This document shows positions 54,903 to 62,698 of a stretch of DNA of 64,000 nt, one piece after another. The first letter of the stretch is position 1. Each line of letters starts with the position of its first letter. The position numbers and the translations under genes were made by a program. The stretch covers positions 1 to 64,000 of the forward strand of contig CANLVD010000005.1 in NCBI GenBank assembly GCA_947494445.1, in the 5' to 3' direction. Under the pieces are notes generated by a model. The model did not search any database. It was not told the DNA's origin and worked only from the letters and a program-made list of their open reading frames with translations. The stretch is from an uncultured Paracoccaceae bacterium. GTDB lineage: Bacteria > Pseudomonadota > Alphaproteobacteria > Rhodobacterales > Rhodobacteraceae.

Positions 54903-55700
54903 ATGCAGATAGAGATCAGCCACACCACCACTTACAAATACGACCAGCCGGTCAATTACGGGCTGCAACGCATCCGTCTTGATCCGCAATCAAACTCCGG
55001 ACAAAGCGTGAAAGACTGGAGTGTGCAGGTCGAAGGTGGCACCGAGCAGGTTCGCTACCGCGATCACCACGACAATGACACGCGGCTGATCCTGCTGGAT
55101 CCCGATTGTACGAATTTGACCATCACCAGCAAGGGTGTGGTTGATGTGACCAGCACGGACGGTGTCTTGGGCACGCACGTCGGCTGCGCGCCCTTGTGGC
55201 TTTACCTCGCGCAGACCGACCTCACCAAACCGGGGCCAGCCATTCGAAAGCTGGCAAAATCGGTGGAAGATCAGGGCGACCTGCTGTCATGGCTTCATGC
55301 GCTATCCGCGGCAGTGGCCAAGGCGGTGGTCTATCAGACCGGAACCACCGAAGTGACGACACTTGGGGAGGAGGCTCTGATTGCCGGAAAGGGCGTCTGT
55401 CAGGATCATGCGCATATTCTGATTTCCATTGCCCGCCTGAATGATCTGCCTGCGCGCTATGTCAGCGGCTATCTGTTGATGGATGGCATTATAGAGCAGG
55501 AGGCTGGCCATGGTTGGGCCGAGGTCTATGTCGACAATCTTGGATGGGTCGGTTTTGACGTAAGCAACGGTGTCGCACCTGATGGCCGCTACGTTCGTCT
55601 TGCAACTGGTCTGGATTACGCAGATGCTGCGCCCATCCACGGACTTCGCATGGGGCACGGCAAGGAAGACTTGACCGTGGCGCTGCAGGTTCAACAGTAA
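54903..55700 (+). CDS. Transglutaminase-family protein
   Basis: This 265-aa protein has an N-terminal beta domain (MQIEISHTTTYKYDQPVNYGLQRIRLDP) and a transglutaminase-like core with catalytic Cys in GKGVCQDHAHILI, a His in GHGWAEVYVDNLGWVGFD and a downstream Asp. These are papain-fold cysteine enzymes. It lies 3 bp after alpha-E, 13 bp before Anbu. Confidence 0.93.
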   Translation: MQIEISHTTTYKYDQPVNYGLQRIRLDPQSNSGQSVKDWSVQVEGGTEQVRYRDHHDNDTRLILLDPDCTNLTITSKGVVDVTSTDGVLGTHVGCAPLWLYLAQTDLTKPGPAIRKLAKSVEDQGDLLSWLHALSAAVAKAVVYQTGTTEVTTLGEEALIAGKGVCQDHAHILISIARLNDLPARYVSGYLLMDGIIEQEAGHGWAEVYVDNLGWVGFDVSNGVAPDGRYVRLATGLDYADAAPIHGLRMGHGKEDLTVALQVQQ

Positions 55701-55712
55701 AGAGATAGATCC

Positions 55713-56444
55713 ATGACCTATTGCGTCGGTCTGAAGCTAGAAAGCGGACTGGTGTTCATGTCCGATACCCGAACGAACGCGGGTGTCGACAACATATCCA
55801 CATTCAAGAAATCCTTCTCGTGGGAAGTTCCGGGCGAGCGGGTCATTACGTTGATGACCGCCGGGAACCTTGCGACGACACAGGCTGTTGTCAGCATGCT
55901 TGAAGAGCGAGCGAAAGCGCCCGAAGACCGTGAGCCGTCGCTCATGCTGGTGCCATCCATGTTTCAGGCGGCCCGGGCCGTGGGGGAGACCTTGCGTGAA
56001 GTGATCGCCCTGAATGAGTTTTCGGGTCAGAAGGCCGATGCGTCTTTCAATGCAACCATCATTCTGGGAGGCCAGATTGCAGGAAGTCCACCACGACTGT
56101 TTTTGATCTATCCCGAAGGCAACTTCATCGAGGCAGGCACCGACACGCCATTTTTCCAGATTGGCGAGACCAAGTACGGCAAACCCATTCTGGTCAGAGT
56201 CTTCGATCCCAAGATGAGTTTTGAAGACGCGGTTAAACTGCTGCTCGTGTCCTTCGACAGCACCATCAAGGCGAATTTGTCAGTGGACTTGCCACTTGAC
56301 TTGCAGATTGTCGAAACAGACGCATGTAATCTGGGAGAGGCCCGGCGCATCGAGGCGAGCGATCCGGTGTATCAGGCGATCTCAGGCGGCTGGGGCGTTG
56401 CGCTCAAAACCGCCTTTGATCACCTGCCAGACTATCGGTTCTAG
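55713..56444 (+). CDS. Anbu proteasome-like peptidase
   Basis: This 243-aa protein starts MTYCVGLKLESGLVFMSDTRTNAGVDNI, with a Thr immediately after Met as the likely N-terminal nucleophile, and a proteasome-beta fold (IILGGQIAGSPPRLFLIYPEGNFIEA). It fits the Anbu (ancestral beta subunit) family. It is last in the four-gene operon, matching the known Anbu association with alpha-E, transglutaminase and ATP-grasp proteins, which suggests a shared pathway. Confidence 0.94.
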   Translation: MTYCVGLKLESGLVFMSDTRTNAGVDNISTFKKSFSWEVPGERVITLMTAGNLATTQAVVSMLEERAKAPEDREPSLMLVPSMFQAARAVGETLREVIALNEFSGQKADASFNATIILGGQIAGSPPRLFLIYPEGNFIEAGTDTPFFQIGETKYGKPILVRVFDPKMSFEDAVKLLLVSFDSTIKANLSVDLPLDLQIVETDACNLGEARRIEASDPVYQAISGGWGVALKTAFDHLPDYRF

Positions 56445-56518
56445 AGACCGGGGCTCAAACGATACGGCATTCTGTTTATGACCGCGCACCCCAATGTCGG
56501 GTTGCGCGGTCAAATCGA

Positions 56519-57448
56519 TCAGGCTTTGCCTTTGTAGATGTCGATCAACTTGCCCAGCATCTCAAGCGCGTCACCCCGTTCCCGCTGGAACGTGTTGCGT
56601 CCGATGATCGAGCCATTGCCGCCACCGTCGCGGATGGCACGGGCATCATCATAGACGCTGTCGGCGCCTTTCTTCGCACCGCCAGAGAAGATTACGATCC
56701 GGCGGCCACCAAGGGCTGAATTCATGACGTCCTTGACCCGTGCAGCCTGGGTTGAGATGTCGATCTTTTCATCCTCATAGACTTTCTTGGCCTCGGGCAG
56801 GGACAGGTGGTCGGAACTGAGCTTGACCTTGATGATATGCGCACCCAGAAGGGCTGCGATCTGGGCTGCATATGCGCCGATATCTGCTGCCGTCTCGCCG
56901 GCCTTGTCCAGCGCCTCGCCACGCGGATAGGACCACACTACGCTTGCAAGACCCTTGGCAGCAGCCTCTTCGCGCATGGCCGAGATTTCCTCGAACATAT
57001 CAAGCGCCGCGACCGAGCCGGGATAGATCGTGAATCCGATGGCTGAGCAGCCGAGGCGCAGTGCATCATCGACGCTCGCGGTGATGGCCTGATCTTTCAG
57101 TGCTTCATTCGGGATCAGGGAGTTCGCAGAATTCACTTTCAAAATCGTCGGGATCTGACCGGCAAAAGTGTCTGCTCCGGCTTCAATCATGCCCAGCGGA
57201 GCCGCATAGGCGTTCAGTCCGGCGTCGATGGCAAGCTGATAGTGGTAATGCGGATCATAGGCTGCCGGGTTTGGTGCGAAAGACCGGGCCGGACCATGCT
57301 CGAATCCCTGATCGACGGGAAGGATAATCATCTTGCCGGATCCACCAAGGCGTCCGGTCATCAGCATACGATTGAGGTTTCCCTTAACACCGGGATTGTC
57401 GGTCTCATAGTGAGACAGGATTTTCTGAACAATGCGGGTCGATTTCAT
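56519..57448 (-). CDS. Class I fructose-bisphosphate aldolase
   Basis: This 309-aa DhnA-type aldolase has ILPVDQGFEHGP, the Schiff-base lysine region HIIKVKLSSDHLSL, and phosphate-binding FSGGAKKG / GNGSIIGRNTFQRER. It cleaves fructose-1,6-bisphosphate in glycolysis. A LacI-type operator-like sequence lies ~80 bp upstream of the start, like that upstream of gap. Confidence 0.93.
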   Translation of the reverse strand: MKSTRIVQKILSHYETDNPGVKGNLNRMLMTGRLGGSGKMIILPVDQGFEHGPARSFAPNPAAYDPHYHYQLAIDAGLNAYAAPLGMIEAGADTFAGQIPTILKVNSANSLIPNEALKDQAITASVDDALRLGCSAIGFTIYPGSVAALDMFEEISAMREEAAAKGLASVVWSYPRGEALDKAGETAADIGAYAAQIAALLGAHIIKVKLSSDHLSLPEAKKVYEDEKIDISTQAARVKDVMNSALGGRRIVIFSGGAKKGADSVYDDARAIRDGGGNGSIIGRNTFQRERGDALEMLGKLIDIYKGKA

Positions 57449-57527
57449 GAACGCTCTCCAATTGGTTTGGCGGCAGTTGCCATGGCGATACTGGCAAGAC
57501 TGTGGCGGGTCAACGAATAGACAAGAG

Positions 57528-57541
57528 CGTTAGCGCTATCA
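57528..57541. promoter_or_regulatory. LacI-type operator-like site upstream of aldolase
   Basis: CGTTAGCGCTATCA matches the palindrome TGTTAGCGCTAACA at 12 of 14 positions, 80 bp upstream of the aldolase start. A related site precedes gap, suggesting one regulator for both glycolytic genes. The rest of 57449-57663 shows nothing further. Confidence 0.6.
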
Positions 57542-57663
57542 AAAGGGCCCTGCGTCAAAAAACACGTATCTGAAGGATGGCAATGGGCTTGAGATGACGG
57601 AAATAGAATTTGCGGCGCCAGTCCGTTTCCAAATCAGGTTTGATGAGTGACGGTCTGACGCAG

Positions 57664-57700
57664 AAAAAAGGGGGGAGCTGCGGTTGGCAGCTCTACCCCC
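57664..57700 (-). terminator. Intrinsic terminator (minus strand) after the XRE operon
   Basis: On the minus strand a GC-rich stem (AGCTGC / GCAGCT perfect, extended by G5/C5 with a 2-nt bulge) is followed immediately by TTTTTT. It is ~150 bp past the XRE stop, leaving an untranslated stretch. Confidence 0.8.
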
Positions 57701-57848
57701 TGGTACTGGTCACTGATCGAACGCGGAATACTGTGCTACGCAAACGGGACACTGCCCGTAATCGTGACTTCCGTGTCCGTTCGCACATGTTCTTGTCGCA
57801 CATTGGAGCAAAGCAAAATGAAGCTCCGAAAAACAAATCATTCCATCT
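57701..57848 (-). other. Noncoding 3' stretch between XRE gene and terminator
   Basis: 148 bp without a plausible ORF, ahead of a strong terminator. It contains GGAGC-N13-GCTCC-like pairing and CGGACACGG / CCCGT elements that could fold. Could be a long 3' UTR or a small RNA released from it; not demonstrated. Confidence 0.3.
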
Positions 57849-58247
57849 CTATCGGCGAGCGTCCTGCCAAATACATGACAGGGCAAGGGACAAAGAAGCG
57901 AGATCCCCCGACTGGCAAACCAAGCGGTCCTCCAGCCGGGGGGCGAGCAGGTCTTTCAACACCGCTCGCTGGTCTTGTGCCCCCACAAGACGCCGTGTTT
58001 CGGCAAACAGGATGGATTCGTCTGATTCCGCTCCCGCTTCGTCGCCGAAGAAACTCAACAATGAAACGCTGTACAATTTGGAGAGGCGCTCCATCACAAT
58101 CGCTGGTGGCACTGATTTTCCGACCTCGAAGCTCCGAATTCTATCGGCCGAGCAATCAAGGCGCTTAGCAACATCATCCAGTCCCAGCCCTGCAGCTTTG
58201 CGACTGCGCTCCATGCGTCGACCAAGATCCGTTGTTTGAAAAACCAT
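57849..58247 (-). CDS. XRE-family helix-turn-helix regulator
   Basis: This 132-aa protein has an XRE HTH (LGRRMERSRKAAGLGLDDVAKRLDCSADRIRSFEVGKSVPPAIVMERLSKLY, ~7-58) and a helical tail ending SCIWQDARR. I take ATG 58247 (MVFQTTDLG). It is last in an operon with the 54-aa protein, isochorismatase and acyltransferase-like genes, 122 bp after the small gene, and may regulate the operon. Confidence 0.85.
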   Translation of the reverse strand: MVFQTTDLGRRMERSRKAAGLGLDDVAKRLDCSADRIRSFEVGKSVPPAIVMERLSKLYSVSLLSFFGDEAGAESDESILFAETRRLVGAQDQRAVLKDLLAPRLEDRLVCQSGDLASLSLALSCIWQDARR

Positions 58248-58369
58248 TCTCACCAACTGTTCAACTTGAAGACAGTTTTACAGGATCAGTGGTGAGCGCA
58301 CCAGAATGTGCAATTTTGCAGCGGTCAAAGGGTAAGTAATAATGAAGTGAAAATTTAAAAAAGCAATTA

Positions 58370-58534
58370 TTACTCGTTATTGGACAAATCGTATCTGCTA
58401 TCTTTTTTCATTTTCTCAATAATTTTTTGTATAGTTTCAGCTTCGTCCAGAAGTCCCTCACGCAACAACTCATAGTGGATGTACGTAAGCATCCTGAAAA
58501 TCGCGTTATAGTTTAATGCGCTCTCATTTTTCAT
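58370..58534 (-). CDS. 54-aa conserved-looking small protein
   Basis: The product starts MKNESALNYNAIFRMLTYIH and ends KKDSRYDLSNNE, with a helical amphipathic centre (ELLREGLLDEAETIQKIIEKMKK). It starts 6 bp after the isochorismatase-like stop and is AT-rich. No family is recognised. Coupled position and sensible protein composition support a real gene. Confidence 0.65.
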   Translation of the reverse strand: MKNESALNYNAIFRMLTYIHYELLREGLLDEAETIQKIIEKMKKDSRYDLSNNE

Positions 58535-58540
58535 TTTAGA

Positions 58541-59092
58541 TTACTCAACAAGATGTACATTATTCTGGAATACTCTAGGCGCGGACTGGGACGCCTGGAG
58601 TTGAGCAGCAGGTTTAAAGCTAAACTCTGAAGACCACCCATGGGCGCTGCATTTTTGCATCAACAATCGTGGGGAGAGTGCATCACAGTTCAAATCTTGG
58701 GTCTGTAAATGCCTGATGGTTGTGCGGTAGATCGAATCACTCGCGTCTCCGCATAGGATGACGCCACGCTTTAGATACTCCTCCAAAGCGGCCACAAAGG
58801 CGGGATTGTCAAATGCATTGAGTGTGTCGAGATCAAAGATGCGGTCCCGAATGCTGGGCCGCAAGATAGATTGGCACATCTCTTCGTCCCGGCTGCGCCC
58901 GGGCATGCGCGCTCTGCAGAATGCCACAGGCACACGGAATTTGCGCGCGTCCGCAACCACATCGGCCAAAGCCTGCGTTGTCTGCTGCCCACCGTAGTGA
59001 CAGTCTTCAACCTTTAGGAATGCACCAAAAACAACGAGCAGCTTTTGTTCCCCGGCAAAGACTGCCGGGGACGGTCTGATTACAAGTGTCAT
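58541..59092 (-). CDS. Isochorismatase-like cysteine hydrolase
   Basis: This 183-aa protein has the isochorismatase-fold layout: LLVVFGAFLKVED, DARKFRVPVAFCRARMPG and GVILCGDASDSIYRTTIRHL, where Cys of LCGD is in the nucleophile position. The canonical first Asp and Lys are not clear, so activity is uncertain. ATG 59092 follows AAAGGAAG. It lies 12 bp after the GNAT gene. Confidence 0.7.
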   Translation of the reverse strand: MTLVIRPSPAVFAGEQKLLVVFGAFLKVEDCHYGGQQTTQALADVVADARKFRVPVAFCRARMPGRSRDEEMCQSILRPSIRDRIFDLDTLNAFDNPAFVAALEEYLKRGVILCGDASDSIYRTTIRHLQTQDLNCDALSPRLLMQKCSAHGWSSEFSFKPAAQLQASQSAPRVFQNNVHLVE

Positions 59093-59104
59093 CCACTTCC
59101 TTTG

Positions 59105-59740
59105 TTACTCTGCCGCGATTGCGAAGCCTTCAGGGTAGTCTGAAAGATCTCGAACAGCGGACTCCTCTAAGATACCGGGGCGATCCCAATCACCTTCAGG
59201 TCGAATGACCTGATAGGGATCGGACGTCAGTGTTATGGCATTTTGGGGGAGATCTTTTTCCCACACCATTTCGGTGTAGGAATAGTCAGAAAAGACAAGC
59301 GTGCGCCCGTTCTCGGGAATTTTAAACCCGAACATGCGCCACAGGGGGATTAACTCGTCACGCGCGTGTCCCATAATCTTCGTGAAGCCTTTGCGAAGAC
59401 AATGTTCACGCGCATACTTGATCAAGGCGAAAGCGATTTTGGTCTTCCGGTAATCGGATCTTACCGCAACACGCTCAAGTTTGGCAAAGCCGCCGAAATA
59501 ACGGACCCTTGCACAGGCGACGGGCTCGCGTCCGACATATCCGATCAGATGTGTCGCACAGAAATCGTTACCGTCGAATTCTTCGTCATAGGGACAATGT
59601 TGGTCACTCATGTAGACGGCGGCGCGGATCGCGGTCACCTTCATCATGTCTTCCATTGTCCTGGCCGGCTCGACACGGAGTTCAGCGGTTTTCTTCTTCT
59701 GGTTCGCTGAAGCGTCGAAGGGCAATTGTCCGTCAGGCAC
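59105..59740 (-). CDS. GNAT-family N-acyltransferase
   Basis: This 211-aa protein has a GNAT core: GYVGREPVACARVRYFGGFAKLERVAVRSDYRKTKIAFALIKYAREHCLRKGFTKIMGHA, including the acyl-CoA-binding R-x-x-K-x-x-A loop. GTG 59740 follows AAGGAG with 8-nt spacing and overlaps the preceding stop by 8 bp. Substrate unknown. Confidence 0.82.
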   Translation of the reverse strand: MPDGQLPFDASANQKKKTAELRVEPARTMEDMMKVTAIRAAVYMSDQHCPYDEEFDGNDFCATHLIGYVGREPVACARVRYFGGFAKLERVAVRSDYRKTKIAFALIKYAREHCLRKGFTKIMGHARDELIPLWRMFGFKIPENGRTLVFSDYSYTEMVWEKDLPQNAITLTSDPYQVIRPEGDWDRPGILEESAVRDLSDYPEGFAIAAE

Positions 59741-60338
59741 GGGTCATCTCCTTCTTGTGTACTAAAGGGGGGATTACACAACGGCGGTTTTCGAGCCGCT
59801 CGTATTTATACAGCAACTTCAATGAAGGATTTCTGTCGGGCAGAAAGCCCACAGTTTCCATCATGCGTCTGCCTTCCGGGGTTGCCGCCCGGCCGTAGAG
59901 GTCAAGCTTGCGAAACTCCGGGCTGCGCAACTCGGCAGCGACCAGAGGGATCGCACCCACGGCAAAGCCGCGGGCAAACACGCCCCACTTGTATATTGCA
60001 GACAGATTTCCGGAGACGCCGCCAAGATGGCTTTGGTCCGGTTCGACGGGATTGAAGCTCCCGTTCAAGACGGCTTCGTGGCCGTTTTCATTGAGCATGA
60101 TCATCAGGTACAAACCGGTAACCGCAGGAATGCCGCGCGATCTGATGCTCCATGCGTTATAGGGATGCGCCGCCTGGACCCGAAGGATGGTCTCAAGGCT
60201 TGCGTGCTGGCCTCCGATCGTTTCAGCGAAAGGAGGGTAAATTTCGGAGATTTCTACCGGGGTCGAGGGGCTGACAATAAGGCGCGAGGCGGCTCTGCCT
60301 ATGGGCAGGCTGTCGAATTCTTTTACGATTTCCATCAT
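59733..60338 (-). CDS. Acyltransferase-like protein of unknown function
   Basis: This 201-aa protein (ATG ATG at 60338; a TTG at 60350 is also possible) has a repeated strand-helix organisation with GLYLMIMLNENGHEAVLNGSF and SAIYKWGVFARGFAVGAIPLVAAEL, which looks like a GNAT-like fold, but no named family is certain. It overlaps the GNAT gene. First in the operon facing the LysR gene. Confidence 0.6.
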   Translation of the reverse strand: MMEIVKEFDSLPIGRAASRLIVSPSTPVEISEIYPPFAETIGGQHASLETILRVQAAHPYNAWSIRSRGIPAVTGLYLMIMLNENGHEAVLNGSFNPVEPDQSHLGGVSGNLSAIYKWGVFARGFAVGAIPLVAAELRSPEFRKLDLYGRAATPEGRRMMETVGFLPDRNPSLKLLYKYERLENRRCVIPPLVHKKEMTRA

Positions 60339-60376
60339 GGTCTGACCCAATTCGTAAGAGATTTGCCATCTTTGCG

Positions 60377-60407
60377 CCTAAAAAAGGTCGTGTTTAACCT
60401 TTTAGGT
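60377..60407. promoter_or_regulatory. Inverted repeats in the divergent acyltransferase / LysR promoter
   Basis: CCTAAAAAAGGT (60377-60388) and ACCTTTTAGGT (60397-60407) are two palindromic motifs with CCT/AGG halves around A/T tracts, in the 155-bp gap between the acyltransferase operon and the LysR gene. Candidate operator; regulator not known. Confidence 0.4.
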
Positions 60408-60493
60408 AGAAAAGTAAACGACTTGGATGCATCTTTACAGGGCGTAGATTCGGCATCAGGCCGATGCAGTATTGCAGCAGGGGTTACCGTTTC

Positions 60494-61498
60494 ATGAAAT
60501 GCGATCCGTCCTGGGACGATTTGAAGGTCTTTCTGGCGTGCGCCAGATCCCTCAGCTTCCGCAGTGCCGCTAAGACACTTGGCCTGACGTCTTCAACCGT
60601 CGTACGCCGAATTGGGGCGCTTGAGGAAGAGCTTGGTTTCACGCTTTTCGACCGGTTGCCAAATGGGGTGCAGCTAACCCGCGAGGGTGCACGTCTTGTT
60701 TCAAGCGCCAACCAGATCGAACAGGGTGCTTTTGATTTCCAGCGCCGGGTCGAGACTTTCGACCCCCAGAAGCGCGGGATCGTCAAGATCGCTGCCACCG
60801 AAGGCATTGGTTCCTATTGGCTGATGCCCCGCCTGATCGAGTTTCAGCGCGGCAATCCGATGATGGTGATTGACCTCAGGGCTTCCGAGAAAACCGCTGA
60901 TGTGGCGCGGATGGAGGCCGACGTCGCCATCCAGTTTGAGGAGCCGACCAACCCGTCGGTGATGCGCAGACGGCTCGGGTCGCTGCATGTTTATCCATAC
61001 GCCTCGCGCCGTTATGTCGACCTTTATGGTGCGCCCGAGAAGATCGGCGAAATGACAGATCATCGTCTGGTTGATCAGGTCGGACCTCAGTTGGATGAAG
61101 GGGCATGGCCCCGTTATCTGGGCCTGAGCGACATTGAAGGCGTCATCGGTATCCGTACCAATTCCTCGGCTGCGCATTTTTATGCGATCGAGCGTGGTGC
61201 AGGCATTGGCGGCCTGCCGACTTTTGCTTCAGCCGTGGGTGCAAATTTGATCCCGATCGACATTGGCATTCACCACAGGGTGGACATCTGGATGACCTAT
61301 CATCCTGATGCGCGCAGAACACCGCGCGTGGCAACCATGATCGATTGGTTGATATCGTCTTTCGATCCGTCTAAATTTCCCTGGTTCCGGGACGAATTCA
61401 TTCATCCGAGTGCATTCGCCGATTTCGACAGCCGGAATTGGGAAGTTAACGACGTTGCGGGATTTGCAGCCGCAGGTTTTACGAAAGACCTTTTTTGA
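60494..61498 (+). CDS. LysR-family transcriptional regulator
   Basis: This 334-aa protein has an N-terminal winged HTH (WDDLKVFLACARSLSFRSAAKTLGLTSSTVVRRIGALEEELGFTLFDRLPNGVQLT) and a LysR effector domain. ATG 60494 fits the HTH start; the frame opens earlier. It is followed directly by an MFS efflux gene (stop then GTG), which it may control. Confidence 0.92.
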   Translation: MKCDPSWDDLKVFLACARSLSFRSAAKTLGLTSSTVVRRIGALEEELGFTLFDRLPNGVQLTREGARLVSSANQIEQGAFDFQRRVETFDPQKRGIVKIAATEGIGSYWLMPRLIEFQRGNPMMVIDLRASEKTADVARMEADVAIQFEEPTNPSVMRRRLGSLHVYPYASRRYVDLYGAPEKIGEMTDHRLVDQVGPQLDEGAWPRYLGLSDIEGVIGIRTNSSAAHFYAIERGAGIGGLPTFASAVGANLIPIDIGIHHRVDIWMTYHPDARRTPRVATMIDWLISSFDPSKFPWFRDEFIHPSAFADFDSRNWEVNDVAGFAAAGFTKDLF

Positions 61499-62698
61499 GT
61501 GACCAATACTAAGACGTTGACCTTAAGCCCGCTGGTACCATTGATACTGGCGCTCTGCACTGCGGTAAGCGTGCTGTCGACGGATCTGTTTACACCTTCC
61601 ATACCCGATCTTCCCGGCGTGTTCGGCACCGATATGGTGACCGCACAGCTGACCGTGGGCGTCAACCTGGCAGCCTATTCTCTGGCGCAGCTGTTTCACG
61701 GGCCCATCGCGGATGCTTATGGGCGAAAACGGCTTCTGACGGTTGCATTCTTCCTTTTTGTGGCCGCGTCCATATTCTGCGCCTTGTCCGTGACCATCGA
61801 AATGCTGCTGACCGGTCGGTTCCTGCAAGGCATCTTCAGTTCGGTTCCTTCGGTTGTGATCGTGCTGATCATTCGGGAGCTGTATTCCCCTGAGAAGGCC
61901 GTGCGTGTCATGGCGCTTTATGGGGCATCGCTCGGCATAGCGCCTGCCATCGGGCCGTTGATAGGCGGCTATCTTCATGTGTGGTTTGGTTGGACAGCAT
62001 CCTTCTGGGCCATCGCCATTCTAGCGTTGATTGTCCTCGTCCTGTTTTTCCGGGAGGTGCCTGAGACACTGGTGAAACCACAGAAACTGAATTTGCGAGA
62101 GGCGCTCGATGCCTATTGGGCATTGCTCAAACGCCCGGGCTATCTGCTGTTCATGATCCCGCTGTCGCTGACTTTCGGGGCGCTTTATGCCTATGTCACC
62201 ACAGCGCCGGTCGTGTTCATCGATCTGCTGGGCCTGCCAACGGAACGCTATGGTTTGACCTACCTCTTCATTGTGGGCGCATTCATCATCGGGAATATTC
62301 TGGCCAGCCGGATGAGCCACAGGTTCTCGTCGCGCAGTATCATGACATACGCCGTGGTGGTGCAGTGCATCGGTGCTTTGGCGTTGGTTGCACCCACTTT
62401 GGCCGGCTACACGGCAATCATCCACATCGTTGCCGCCATGAGCTTCTATGCGCTGGGTCTGGGCATCATCATGGCCGCCGGGCCGATTGTGGTGCTGGAT
62501 GCGGTGGCCGACATGCCGCAGGGACCGGCATCAGCCCTGCTTGGCACGTTCCAGTTGGGCGCAGCAGCGCTGGCCGGGTTCCTGTCGGGCAGCTTCTACG
62601 ATGGCTCTGCCACGTCGCTGACCGTCACGGTTGCTGTCTTCGTCTTCGTTGGTGCGGCACCCCTGTTGCTGGTGCGTGCACCCAAGGTGTCATCCTGA
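61499..62698 (+). CDS. Bcr/CflA-type MFS efflux transporter
   Basis: This 399-aa protein has twelve hydrophobic segments and the MFS motif HGPIADAYGRKRLL, with RELYSPEKAVRVMALYGASLGIAPAIGPLIGG typical of Bcr/CflA drug exporters. It starts at GTG 61499, immediately after the LysR stop (TGAGTG), so it is translationally coupled. Substrate unknown. It overlaps the convergent permease by 9 bp. Confidence 0.9.
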   Translation: MTNTKTLTLSPLVPLILALCTAVSVLSTDLFTPSIPDLPGVFGTDMVTAQLTVGVNLAAYSLAQLFHGPIADAYGRKRLLTVAFFLFVAASIFCALSVTIEMLLTGRFLQGIFSSVPSVVIVLIIRELYSPEKAVRVMALYGASLGIAPAIGPLIGGYLHVWFGWTASFWAIAILALIVLVLFFREVPETLVKPQKLNLREALDAYWALLKRPGYLLFMIPLSLTFGALYAYVTTAPVVFIDLLGLPTERYGLTYLFIVGAFIIGNILASRMSHRFSSRSIMTYAVVVQCIGALALVAPTLAGYTAIIHIVAAMSFYALGLGIIMAAGPIVVLDAVADMPQGPASALLGTFQLGAAALAGFLSGSFYDGSATSLTVTVAVFVFVGAAPLLLVRAPKVSS

